64,000 nucleotides of DNA from Isoetes taiwanensis (Eukaryota; Streptophyta; Lycopodiopsida; Isoetales; Isoetaceae), in NCBI GenBank assembly GCA_021234155.1, contig JAJEKV010000032.1, positions 7,532,736 to 7,596,735 of the forward strand. The letters run 5' to 3'. This document shows positions 21,271 through 32,517 of the stretch, piece after piece. The notes beneath the pieces were generated by a model. The model had not been told where the DNA came from. It saw only the letters and a program-made list of their open reading frames with translations, and did not search any database. Position numbers and translations under genes: made by a program. How positions within the stretch are numbered: the first letter of the stretch is position 1; each line of letters starts with the position of its first letter.

Positions 21271-22623
21271 GTTTAGTCAACTGCTATTTCCAATTTGTCC
21301 ACCAACGGAGTCACCAAATAATAATATCCTAGATTATGATGTTGATGAAAATGAAATATGAGGCTCGACATTTACTGCACCTACATATTTGTAATGATGA
21401 ACTAAATGATATTGCACATGATATAAGAGATGAAGAGGCACTTGAAAGTTCGCCCTTATAGAATATTTTTCTTTCTTGTTCCGATAGTATCATTTTGGGT
21501 ACTTTGTCTATGGGACTACATAGTTGTATTCTTGCTCCTTGGATGACCATCTTTAAGCTATTATTTATGCATTTGAATTGTTTTGTGATGGTCTAATAGG
21601 ATAAGCCAACATCAACGCTATGGGTGAAACATATTGATGTATCTACTGATGCAAGTACTAGATGGAAAATTATATATCAACTCCAAATATTACTTAGTAA
21701 CAATTTGTTCCTCATATTAATAACATATAGTGATATCTAAAGACATTGACACAAATGCCAACGAAATTAGATAGATGACGTGAAAAGCAACTAGAGTATC
21801 AATAATTGTTAAGTACTGCCATATACAAGATGATGCAACATATGCTCCAGCAGAGACACATTTTAGTGCCATTTCTAGATAATAATAATATAATAATTGA
21901 AGAAGTATTCATCTTAAGAGTGATATAAATCGTGATGTTATCCATGATGCTATTAGCAACACATATAACATCATGTGTCAGGATATAATATTGTCAATAT
22001 GTATAGATGAAGATATGGGTGATATTATAACTGGCATAAGCTATAACACTTGTATTGTCATTAACGCCATTGGAATAATAAATGATGGTAAAGTTGGTGC
22101 AATATGTAATACTATTCATGACAGTATTAGTAACACATATATAGTCCCTAATTTGTATTGATATAATTGTTGAGCATATTTATGACAATGTTGATGATGT
22201 TATATGATGTTATTGAAGTTATGTTGCTCACTATTGAGTTATTTTGGTAGAGGTTCGAGCGCCTCCATATTTCATATTTTAAAACATTAGGCGAAACTGT
22301 ATAGAGGCTCGAATTTCAATCAAAACATTAGGCGAATTCGTATTTCATATTTCAAAATCATGGGGGCCTCCAATCATAAATGATCATAAGTGAAACGAGA
22401 GGTGCCCAGAGGCTCCAGCATATAGTCTGGGTCATAGGTTTGACGGATCCGATGACTGTGGTAGTCTAGGGTGCACCTTCTTTAGAATATATAGCACAAT
22501 AACAGGTCGCATCATAGCTTGTGTCACTAGATCTTGAATATCATTATTTATATCATTTAGTGCTTTTTGAGATTTTAAGTGATATTAAAGTGATGATAAA
22601 TGGCTATCCTCTTGTAGTGACAT
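21271..22623. other. No gene recognised
   Basis: AT-rich sequence with many ATGATGTTAT-like words but no convincing frame on either strand. Confidence 0.35.
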
Positions 22624-22871
22624 GACGAAAGCATGCACGTATTATAATATTGTAGCCACAAAAGGGAAATAGACCTAGATATTTATTTTTATAATGGACA
22701 ATTAAATGGCACACACATATTTGTAACAATTGTAATGATGTTTGCATGACAAAAGCATGCATGTGTCATGATATTGCAGCCACAAAAGGGAGATAGACCT
22801 AGATATTTATTTTGTGGCGGACAATTAAATGGCACTCATATATTTGTAACAACTAATGATGTCTTCACAGA
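22624..22871. repeat. 124-bp tandem duplication
   Basis: Two consecutive units (about 22624-22747 and 22748-22871) share GACRAAAGCATGCAYGT, AGCCACAAAAGGGARATAG, ACCTAGATATTTATTTT and GGACAATTAAATGGCAC in the same order. They differ at scattered positions. Confidence 0.8.
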
Positions 22872-22965
22872 CAATAAAAATCAACCATTCATTCATTCAT
22901 ACATATAGAATAGAATATATAGAATAGAATAGTTTTTTTAACGTCCACGAAGAGAATGTCTACTA
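22872..22965 (-). mobile_element. Short retroposon 3' end with pentamer tail
   Basis: Read on the minus strand, CGTGGACGTTAAAA is followed by repeated TATTC-like words and then ATGAATGAATGAATGG. The word GTGGACGTTAAAA also ends the LINE at the right of the window (60903-60915), where it is followed by (TTCC)n. So this is probably a strongly 5'-truncated relative. Confidence 0.45.
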
Positions 22966-23416
22966 GCTTAGTACAATAGGTACAATAGTTTTTTTTTTCC
23001 CCCTTAATAGGAATGTAATATTTGATAGTCTACATTTAATGCTATAAGTTGAAATGTATTTACATTCAAATTCTAATGATTGTATCTAGTTTTGAATAAA
23101 TAAGTGCTTAATTTTAAATGTTAGTATTTTGATTTGTTTGAAAATGGTTATATGTTTTTCTGATTTCCATAAAACCTTCAGATCTTGAAAAGGGGCATTG
23201 TATTGCTTAATATCCTTATAAATCTCATATTTGGAAAATTCAGATCTTGTTAAACCATTTAATGTCCTTATGAATCGCATATTTGAGAACATCCTAAGTA
23301 GTGTGGTAAGTGACAATCAAAAAGCCTTTTGGAGACAGAAACTACTAAATCCTAGTGTTTGAACCAAAGAAGTGATCTCCTTGATAAAAAGGCATATAGC
23401 CTAAGGGATATCCATA
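22966..23416. other. No gene recognised
   Basis: AT-rich sequence. A short word (CCTTATRAATCKCATATTTG) is duplicated near 23212 and 23266. No gene features are seen. Confidence 0.3.
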
Positions 23417-23443
23417 GGATATGAAAATCCAGATAGGGGATAT
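23417..23443. repeat. Left target-site duplication of outer retroposon
   Basis: The 27-bp sequence starting GGATATGAAAATCC and ending AGATAGGGGATAT recurs at 24702-24728 with two mismatches. It marks the edges of an old insertion. Confidence 0.75.
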
Positions 23444-23519
23444 CTACATAAAGATTGAACCGCACATAAAGATTAAAGAGCATATTCTCGAGCTGCGACT
23501 CGCATGACACAACAACGCC

Positions 23520-24181
23520 CGATGGATGGGGCTTTTCTATTCATCCCAGCAGTGTAATTACAATGGTAGAGAGTGGGTAGCTGCATATCGCAAGCTACCC
23601 AAAAAACAAAAAATACAGGGAATATCCAGTCATAACACCTGGACCCCAAAATACAAAAATATATCATAGATGTTTGGCTAGTGTACCTGCCTAGGGCTTA
23701 TCGCCGGGATTAAAAAACCCCGCCCTTTCGGGTTTTCGAGGAAAAACCCTAGCGATAAGCCCTAGGCAGTGGGCTTAGACAACGCCGGCTGCTAAACTTC
23801 CCAAAACCCACGCCCAAAAGAAACCAACGCCGCGGCAACGCCTGCACTCGCATAAGACCACAAAACACAATAGAGAAGAACAAAACCTCGAAAAAGCGAG
23901 GGTCGATTAAAGCGCCGTACACGCCGAACAAACATATATAAACAAAATACTTAAGGGAGGGAGGAGGGAGAGCATAGAACATAACCCAAACACTCACGGG
24001 CTTAAGAGAAAGCCGATGAGAAGTCAAGGCTTAATGCAGGAAGAAATAGCGATCCCCTAACCGGATGAGAGGCCCCAAATGCATGCAATGCATGCAGCAA
24101 CGATGCAACCCTTGCATGCTAATTGCCTCGCTCGAGAATCGCGATCCGCCGGATCGACCAAGATTCTCGAGCCGCTAGTAC
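23520..24181 (-). mobile_element. Inner retroposon with 19-bp target-site duplication
   Basis: It is flanked by an exact 19-bp direct repeat, CGCATGACACAACAACGCC, at 23501-23519 and 24182-24200. Read on the minus strand it begins near GTACTAGCGGCTCGAG, carries a large stem-loop (arms 23687-23704 and 23752-23769, 18 of 18 paired), a second hairpin with GGGTAGC arms (23575-23600), and ends GATGAATAGAAAAGCCCC. Size (~660 bp), lack of a reading frame and duplication length fit a SINE-like element moved by a LINE. Confidence 0.7.
23687..23769 (-). other. Conserved 3' stem-loop of the retroposon family
   Basis: The perfect 18-bp arms (CTGCCTAGGGCTTATCGC and its complement) enclose a core that reads, on the plus strand, CGGGAT...AAAAAACCCC, a small CCCG/CGGG hairpin, then GAGGAAAAACCCTA. 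Equivalent structures with the same core and different arms occur at 59486-59560 and 61013-61061. Confidence 0.75.
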
Positions 24182-24701
24182 CGCATGACACAACAACGCC
24201 TCGAAAGAAGAGAACTTCCCCGCCGATCCGAGATGAAGGCTCAAGAATTGCCCCATAGTGGAGGAATGCCGAGGTAGAAATTCTAAGACGAGAAGGATAG
24301 GAAGAGATATGCAGAAAGATAGGAAACGCCAGGAAGGGATGCGCCAGAAAGGTCAACGCAGCCAAGGTAGAAGAGAACCGAGAACGATAAGAAACGCATT
24401 GGGAAGGGATACGCCAGGAAAGGTCAGGTCGAAGAGAAACAAGAATGATAGGAAATGCCACGAAAGGTCAACCCATGCAAGAGGAAGCCCCTCCTCTGCA
24501 TGAGAGCATAGAACATAACCTGAAACACTGCTGGGCGAAGAGAAAGCGCCGATGAGAAGCTGAAGGCGAATGCAGGAAGAAATAGCGATCCCCTAACCGG
24601 ATGAGAGGCCCGAAATGCATGCAATGCATGCAGGCAACGCATGCAACCCTTGCATGCTCGTCTGGCTCGAGAATCGCGATCCGTCGGATCGATCTGCATA
24701 A

Positions 24702-24728
24702 GGATATGAAAATATAGATAGGGGATAT
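24702..24728. repeat. Right target-site duplication of outer retroposon
   Basis: It matches 23417-23443 at 25 of 27 positions. See that entry for the implied insertion. Confidence 0.75.
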
Positions 24729-24881
24729 GAAAGCCAAATACAGCCACGTAATACTATTTTGCAGCAACAACTAAATTGCACACGATACATAATTTGTACT
24801 TTGTGTACTATTTATTAGATTGCATTTTCTTCTTAATCATCTCTTTCTTCATCTTCTACTCCATCTACTCTCTAGTCTAGA

Positions 24882-27471
24882 ATGAGCAATTTTCAGCCCC
24901 ATGACAAAGTTTTGGAAGTGGTTGCTGGATTGCAGGCAAATTTTAAAACGCTTCCCTTTTCTTTTCTTTACAACAAACGGGGATCGGAATTGTTTGATGA
25001 GATTACTACTTTGAAGGAATATTATCTCTTTGAAGCAGAAAAGAAAATGTTGGATTTTCATGCTAATGAAATAGCCTCTTATGTCGATCCTGGAAGTGTC
25101 ATAGTAGAGCTTGGATGTGGATCTGCCCAAAAAACAGCCAGGCTTCTTTCTGCAGTACCTAAGAGGTACGTATTTAGATATAAATTTGGAAATTCTTCTT
25201 TGCATGATGTTTTCTAATTTATCAACCTTTTAATATGTTCATTCTAGAATGTTATGTGCCTCTAATGAAGTGGTGTTTGTAAATGTAATCTGCAGTTGCA
25301 CATTTGTTGGAATTGATGTCTCCAAAAGTGCTCTATTACAAGCTAGAAAGAACTTGGAAAGGAATTTCCAAGGTGAGATTGATTTCATAGAAGCAGAATA
25401 CATGGAAGGGTTAAAACAAGTGAAGAAACGATATCCCCACCATGTTTTATGTGTCATTTGGCTTGGAAGCAGCATAGGGAACCTTTCTCAAAAAGAAGCA
25501 ATATCATTTCTTAAAGATATTCGGGTTGTATGTGGTTCTAGATGCCTTCTTTTTCTGTGTACAGGTGATATTTTGTCTTCTAATCTCATCATTCCACTTG
25601 CATTCAACAATTTCTTAATTAACTTTTCAACTTGATGTAGACATTTGGAAAGATTCGCACACCTTAATTTCAGCATACCATGATAGCAAAGGTATTACGG
25701 AGAATTTCATAAAAAATGGCGTTCAGAATGCTCTAAAGTTCATTGGTTATGACCATAATACTTGTGAGGAGAAATCATGTGTTTATGAAGTCGAGATAAA
25801 CCAAAAATTAAGACAGGTTGAGATGTACATTAAGTTCATGGAAGGCTTAGAGATTGGACAATGGAATATTTGCATTAGGTATGCAATTTCTAGGTTTATT
25901 CTTGGCTTCACTATTTATTTACATCTTTTTTATTGTTGAATATGTTGCAGGCCTGAAGAGCGTGTTCTAGTTGAAATTTCTAGGAAGTTTACGAGGAATG
26001 ATATCCAATTTTTTGCTAATGAGTCAGGTTTTCGAGTTCAAGCATCGTGGCATACATCAACTTATGGTTGCCAGTGGCTATTTCCCCCAGAAGAAGCTTT
26101 GCTTCGTTGTTGGGGAGATACTGATAATCTTCTAAATGGGGTTGATTGGAAGAGCAAACCAATCTCTTTCAGGCACCCCTTCTCTTTCTACTAGTAAGGT
26201 TTATTCATATAAGTGGATCTCTAACTTTACTATATCCCGTGCTAATAGTGTTTTAGTTCCATGCTTCTATTTTGAACCTTAATTTTTCCTTTACTAGATT
26301 TTTATGTTAAATATGCTTTACTTTTATTTGCAGCGGCCATGTCTCAGCGTTTGCCAAGCTGAAACTACTAGACAAGGAACCCATCTCCAACCTTGATATC
26401 ATGTTCTCTAGAGGGATTGATCCAATATTACTGTCACCATCGTGTTGTCATTCTCATCCAGCCATCCCAGATGAGTGGCCACATGTTGATGAAATCAAGT
26501 CATACGTGCAGGCAACAAGGAAAATGATCATGGATGCTATACATAGAGAGAAATTAAAGTTGCGGCTTGTCCATCTGGCCTTGGAACATGAGTACATGCA
26601 TCAGGAGACATTATCCTACATGTTAGTGCAAGAACAGAAACGCAAATTTGAAAACAATTGTGTTCCAAGCAAGAATCACTTTGTTTATGTCAATTTGCCT
26701 CTATGTGCTGAAGATTTTTGTCACGTTAATCCAGAAGTGTGTATTTCTCCAGGTGAAGTGGTCCTTGGTGCAAAAGATCCCACAGGAACTAATACTTTTC
26801 TATGGGATAATGAGTATCCGTCGATGCATATTAACGTGGATAAAAAGTTCTGGGTGAGCTCTAAACCTGTATCAGTGAGACAATACATCTCATTTATTGT
26901 GGACAAGGGATATGAAAGGAAAGAACTATGGGATGCTACAGATTTTGAGTTCATGAAGAAGCAGGGTATGAATTGTCCTGCTACGTGGTCATGGTGCAAG
27001 AGCCAAATTTATGTGCATACTACCACAAAAAGTCAAGAGTGGATAGAAGTAGCAGAGAAACCAGTATATGTGAGTCTTTCAGAAGCAAAGGCATTTTGCA
27101 AATGGGCAGGTTGCAGGATTATGAGCGAAGCGGAGTATCAACGTCTTGTTGATGTTAACACAGAGTATCAATGTCTTGTTGATGCTAATGCAGGGGATCA
27201 ACGTCTTGTTGATGCTAATGGAGAGATTGGAAAGGTAGAACAGTTGAAGGAAGGTGGATGGGAATGGACAGACACAGTTTTTGCTCCATTTCCAGGATTT
27301 AGGGCCATGGAGGAGTATCCAGAATATTCCTCTGATTTTTTTGATGGTCTGCATTATGTATTGAAAGGATCATCCCCTGCTACTCATCCTTCTATGATTA
27401 GAGGTTCCTTCCGTAACTTCTATCAACGACAATACCCATATGTTTTTGCAAAGTTCAGATGCTGCAAATAA
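24882..27471 (+). CDS. Egt1-like ergothioneine synthase: EgtD methyltransferase fused to EgtB
   Basis: Five exons (24882-25165, 25296-25564, 25641-25878, 25951-26193, 26334-27471) join in frame into 723 codons, with GT-AG introns whose donors read GTACGT, GTGATA, GTATGC and GTAAGG. Residues 1-340 form a histidine N-alpha-methyltransferase: LKEYYLFEAE (46-48 EYY), SAM-binding VIVELGCGSAQKT (76-81), GIDVS, WLGSSIGNL, GITENFIKN (N210) and VLVEISRKF (E272, S274). These match histidine-contacting positions in bacterial EgtD. Residues ~340-470 are a DinB-like domain with iron ligands H347 (FYYGHVSAF), H430 and H434 in HEYMHQE; the spacings of 83 and 4 equal those I recall for bacterial EgtB. Residues ~475-723 are the FGE-sulfatase fold (WDNEYP, WEWTDTVFAPFPGF, RNFYQRQYPYVFAKFR). 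The order MT-DinB-FGE is that of fungal Egt1, not of ovothiol synthase OvoA. The start at MSNFQ is the first ATG of the frame. Expected product: hercynine, then its sulfoxide conjugate with cysteine. Confidence 0.9.
27133..27222 (+). repeat. In-frame 3 x 30-bp repeat inside the Egt1-like gene
   Basis: Three exact-length units begin at 27133, 27163 and 27193 and encode EYQRLVDVNT, EYQCLVDANA and GDQRLVDANG (residues 612-641). They sit directly after IMSEAE, where EgtB/FGE proteins normally have the conserved RL(P/S)TEAEWE segment, and before the WEWTDT motif. The repeats lengthen a surface loop without breaking the frame. Confidence 0.9.
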
Positions 27472-27472
27472 A
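27467..27472 (+). promoter_or_regulatory. AATAAA overlapping the stop codon
   Basis: A canonical polyadenylation hexamer overlaps the TAA of the Egt1-like gene. Its position at the very end of the coding region makes it an uncertain signal; no other good candidate is seen in the next 100 bases. Confidence 0.25.
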
Positions 27473-29110
27473 TAGAATTTCAGTCTTATGCAACTTCCAT
27501 TTCACTTTATATTATATATCGCGTTATACTTCACCTTGCATTATTAAAAAAGGGGGGAGGGGGGGAGGAGATGCAAGGAAAGAAATTAGGCAACTCCATC
27601 ATTCACTGGATGAATTAAAGGATGTTTCTACAAATCTGAAACAGGGTTTCCCTTAAGGAAAAATTTTAAGTGGGTAAATTTAGAACACTTGGTTAATTTC
27701 AATTTTGAAGGTTAGCAAATAGTGGTAAAATTATTATTTTTTAGGATGTTTTGACATAGTATCGAAGGCAATTTTTAATTAGAACATAAAAAATATAGAA
27801 ATAAAGAAAAAGTGCTTGCACACTTATGTTTTCAATTTGTGTAGTCCAAACTATCTTATAAACTAGGACTAGAATCTATATGCAAACTAGTAATAGAATT
27901 AGCAGAAAATATTACAATATTTTAAGTCACAAAGTGCAATCTAGATTTAATGTTGTAGCTTATAGATGTCAAATTTTCTGAAGTCCTTTATCTAGCAATT
28001 GTTGTCGCATATTTACACATGCCATGGTTATGGCAGACACTCCTTGCAAGAAGAAGTCTAAGAATAGAATAATGCAGTTACTTCATCAATTCATCGACAT
28101 ATGACTACTCAGATGACATCAAGAGAAGATTATTGAATCATTTTTACAAGGATCAATGTAATATAGTTGGAGTTGCTAATTGATGATGCATTAGCATATA
28201 TATGCAGTACAAACTCTGAAGACACTTCAATTTCAGCAAATTAGGTTAATGATGCATACATAGAGAGTCAAAATAATTGATGACCAGCAAATGATTGAAT
28301 AACAAAAGTGATTTGTAAATCTATATATTAACTCCAATGTTTGCAAGTCTTTCAATTCGGAAGATCTTCTACATCATAGATGACATAGCTTTTATCTAAT
28401 AACCTGATCATTTTAGCTAGATCATGGCCAAATGCATAGCATTTTGTTAGATATATATAGAACATATCATATACTGTCTTGCAAAAAGCAAATGCCTAAA
28501 GTGCCAGCCCCGAATGTAAACTAAGAACAAAAAATCTACTAACTATTAATAAGCTGAAAATGAACAATATTATGTCTTTACCTTTCGATGATAACTGGAT
28601 AATACAAACTCTGTCTTATGAAATTTAATTTTTTAAAACCAATATGCTTCTACAACAAAAACTGTTTGGCCTTAACATCTAAAATACCAGCCAACATAAA
28701 GAGCAAATTAACAAAAGGGAGAGGGTTAGTTGGGACCTCTTTGAAATGCCAATGTCTATGATGCATATACACCTCCTAGCAATGAGGGAGTCAGTTCGAA
28801 ATGGACTATTAATTTTTCCCATCCATGGTTTCTGTTGCACAATGATAAAGCTGCTGGGTTATGGATTCTGTTAATAATAGCCTGTTCAGACATTAAATTT
28901 TATAATGGTCAATAGTAAGCTATAAATTTTTGAGCATACACTCCATTATTGATTCATATCCACGGGCAGCTAAAAAAATAGTCAATGACAAAACAAGTAC
29001 AATGGGAAAATATAAGAGCAATTATGCTAGTAAATATAATAAGGTGTTCAGCATCTAAAATAACAAATTTCGAGACATAAAATCAAAATGATAAAAATAT
29101 AGGACCAAAA
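27473..29110. other. No gene recognised downstream of Egt1-like gene
   Basis: AT-rich sequence. A G-rich run (27553-27572, two blocks of six or seven G) could form a quadruplex on the plus strand and might fall in the 3' untranslated region. Nothing else is recognised before the 3.4-kb array starts. Confidence 0.35.
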
Positions 29111-29124
29111 GGTTTTTTTTTTTT

Positions 29125-32100
29125 AAGCTATTTTGCTTCAATTAAGCAATTTTGCTTGGACAATCAATAGTGATCCAGAGGTCTCTGGTGACATTAGAAC
29201 TCATGACACTATAACATTTGAGCTTATATTTGAGCTTATATGAAACATATGTTGCTCAACTGAAAAAATAAATTTTAAGTTGCTTACCTCTATACTCAAT
29301 CAAGCAATTAAGCTTCAATAATAAAAAATGGTCTTGAGATTGTTTTTTATACTATTTTGATTCAATTAAGCAAAATCGCTTGGAATAGCCAATAGTGATC
29401 TAGAGATCTCTCAAGATACTAGAACATATGCAGATAACCTTTTAACCTGATGGTATACGAATATGTTACTGGTGTATATTTAGACTCCTTAAAAATTTCA
29501 AGCAATATTGTTCATAAGGGACAAAAATTTGCTGGATTTCATGGCCTGTGGACCTTGAGAACTTTCAGGGTCGATTTAGGGCATATGTATTATTGGCTCA
29601 GAAAAAAAGTTCTTTTATCTGTGACCTTGGCGCCATGCGACCGCTATTGTTGCTGGAAGGCTAACAACTGCAAATATTTGTCGGATTTGTCTTAGAACAG
29701 GTCGGATCTGACTCTTCCGATCGGCATAAGGAAGTTTGAAGACGATGAAGCTGCATTTTGTGCTCTGGCCGAAAACAGGTAGGCCTCGGTATTGCATTTC
29801 GAATCTATTCAAGCATAAATCTGTGCAAAGAATCGATGGGTTTGTTTCCTAGTTATACTTGGGGCTTTTGCTCTCCGAGCTGGCTTTCAGCCTACACAAT
29901 ATAGAGGCTAGCACCTTTTGCATCTGGAAAAAGCTTTGGCAGAATTATCTTTGTCGAGCAAAAAACGTATCAGCTGATACTATGGGCTTGCTTGGCAAGA
30001 AGTTTGTACAAAACAGAATATGGCTTTAGAAGGGTTTGTGCTGCTGTTTGCATAAGACGATGGCATCGAAAAAAAGAAAAATGGTTTTCGGATCTGCTTG
30101 TTGCAGCCAGATGTGATCGAATCTACCCAGTTCTATAGATCTGTCAGATTTGTTGAGATACCAAGTTTTGTGTTTGCCTGAAGTGGTCAGAATGGTTTGA
30201 TACAGAGTTTTTGCATTGGTTCATGAGTGCCCAATGTATACATTACAGATGAAATCGACCTGTTTAATCCTATAAGATATATTATGGATAAGATATATTT
30301 GTTGCAATAAGAATGCAATGAGTTTTTAAGCTATGCTTTGGCTCTAAAGCTACCTGCCAGGATATCTAGTTTCTATGCCAGCAAGGCATATAATTACTCC
30401 ATGGTATGCGGCTGTATCTTAGAAGTTTAAGAAAAACATAGTTGCACTTTGGAATATGTGTGACTTTGGCTGCGTTTCAAAAGCAAAATGGAAAATAAGG
30501 CATGGCTAAAGGATGTCGAGTTTATATGAGTAGAAGGTATTCTCGACATAAGGAGTACTTTCAGCATCAAATAAAACCAATGGACATACGTTCTAAGGTT
30601 CGTTTTATTATTCAAAATTCTATTTGGATATAAATGGTTGTGCTATGGTTGATGCACAAATGTCGCTTATGACTTCATTATTTTTATGATCACATGCTTT
30701 CATAGCATGTTTTACGCTGTCACTCTGCTTGAAAACAATCTTGTTTTTGTAGATAAACGTAGCAGGGTAACATATGATGATGTCAAAAACAGGTCACGTG
30801 TAGTGGACCCAGAACGTTCTTACTTGGATTATGGAGTTTCAAACATTTTTGGAATGCTACATAAAAGGTTATTGCAGTCTAGTTGCTTCAGTAATATGAA
30901 CATACCGATCATGCTCTAGATATGATTTCATATTAAACTAGTGATGTGTCAGTATGATGGCAGATGCTATATGCTTAGTTCACCGTTGAAAATAGCTATG
31001 TTCCACAATAGTTGCACTTACATGCCTGATTTATATATGGCCTATGATGGCGCAACAAGATCTGAAATAGGCCTTATATTATCTGAAAATAGACCTGACA
31101 TTCTCGCTTTAGAAATAATTATCATGGTAACCAGCTAGATTTGGGATCAAGAAATTGGTTCTCATCTGATGGTAATCCTTGATAATTGTATCTTTGAGAC
31201 ATTTAATTGCCGAAATAAGATTTTAAGTTCAATTGGGAAGTTTAAAATGTTAAGAATGTTAATATTCCAGTCTACTTTCTTGTTAAAGTCACCTCAGGGC
31301 AAAAGGATACAATTGGTGATCAGTGATAAACTGAGAGACCCAATGTACCTTTTGGCCCTTGCACATTTACCATTATCATGCTAATTGTGTATTGATTGGC
31401 TGCAGGTACGGGTTCTCTCCTCCAATTGTATTTATTTTGCTGTTAGAGTTGGCTTTAGCTTGAAGGATGTGGAATATCGAAAAAAGACATGGACAGTGGT
31501 TTGGAGCTAGTGGTTTGGAGCTGTCTGTCCATTGGAATATGGGCTGCAATATTGACGATCTACGTATTCAAAAAGATTTAGTAAGACAAATATTTTAGAT
31601 TACTGATACACATGGTAAGATCCTTTTGGCTCAAGTGTATCCATACCAAGTTCTGGGCATAATGTTCAAACTATGGTACATAGAGTTTATAGTCTATGTA
31701 ACTGCACATAATTCGAATTGAATATTGTAGCAGATGAATTACTTCTATTTTATAATGATTCTAGTGAGTAAATAATGGTCTTCAAATTATTTAGGCTTTG
31801 GGAAAAGAGGTACTAGTCTAGACTGGCTTGCCCAGTTTAGATATTAGGATGATAATACTGCCAAGGGATTGACCGAGGCAGATGCTGGTCTAGCGTTTGC
31901 TAGTTCAGGCTGGGTTTTTTTTAGAAACTTCATTACCACTAGGGACACCTGGTGATGCCTCTCTCCCTTTGTTCTAGGTGATTTTGAAGATTAAACACTT
32001 TTGGTAGCTTTCCTTTGCATTTATTATTTGGCCTTTTTGTTTAAATAGACTAAGCTACATGGTTATTTATGTGCAGGTTGCATATGAAGCTATGCAGATT

Positions 32101-32517
32101 GCTTATGCCAGGGTATTCTATTCAGGGTACCCTGCTAATGAAGAATAATTCATCAAGAACGTGCATTAATGGCAGATGTCATTATTACACATATGGCAAT
32201 TGCTATATTATGCCACTTGGCCAAAATCCTTAATACAAGGATATTAGGATACTATTTGTATGCTTTATACATGATGAAAGGGCAATGTCCAATGTTAAAT
32301 TGGCTGATGCAAAGAGGAAGTTCCTACTACAAATACATATTGCAGTAATGAAAGGGTATGTATTTGCATTAATTACATTCTATATATATGGCTAAATAGC
32401 TATAGGGTATGGCATTACCCCCACTGTAATGGTGGGGTCTTGCCATCCCTATAATTACAGTTTTATATACAGGGGTCATGTTATACTCTACGGAAGGTGG
32501 TAGGGTTTTTTTTATTT
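29125..32517. repeat. Array unit 1
   Basis: First unit, with one copy of the CTTCAATTAAGCAATTTTG word near its start. The frame that is open near the 3' end in units 3-5 is closed here by a TAA at about 32230 (NP followed by stop). The hairpin common to all full units lies at 32401-32453. Confidence 0.9.
32401..32453. other. 53-nt hairpin repeated in each full array unit
   Basis: TATAGGG, ATGGCA and ACCCC on the left pair with GGGGT, TGCCAT and CCCTATA on the right around a short CAC/GTG top and TGTAAT loop, with only small internal loops. The same structure is found at 35807, 39224, 42620 and 45996. It is long and well paired, and could be an inverted-repeat remnant, a transcript end or a small-RNA precursor. 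Confidence 0.7.

Larger units (their letters stand above)
23444..24701 (-). mobile_element. Outer non-autonomous retroposon, interrupted by a second copy
   Basis: The sequence between the 27-bp duplications is much richer in G and C than its surroundings. It consists of an old copy (24201-24701 plus the left remnant 23444-23500) split by a younger copy of the same family (23520-24181). Both share GAGCATAGAACATAACC, GCAGGAAGAAATAGCGATCC and the ATGCATGCAATGCATGC region, 536 bp apart. It lies on the minus strand, judging from the 3' features at the left. The element encodes no recognisable protein and ends 153 bp before the start codon of the Egt1-like gene, so it may contribute to that gene's upstream region. 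Confidence 0.65.

Noticed and set aside
24882-27471. Ovothiol synthase (OvoA) as the identity of the fused enzyme
   Set aside because: OvoA has the order DinB-FGE-methyltransferase. Here the methyltransferase is N-terminal and of the histidine-trimethylating EgtD type, as in fungal Egt1.
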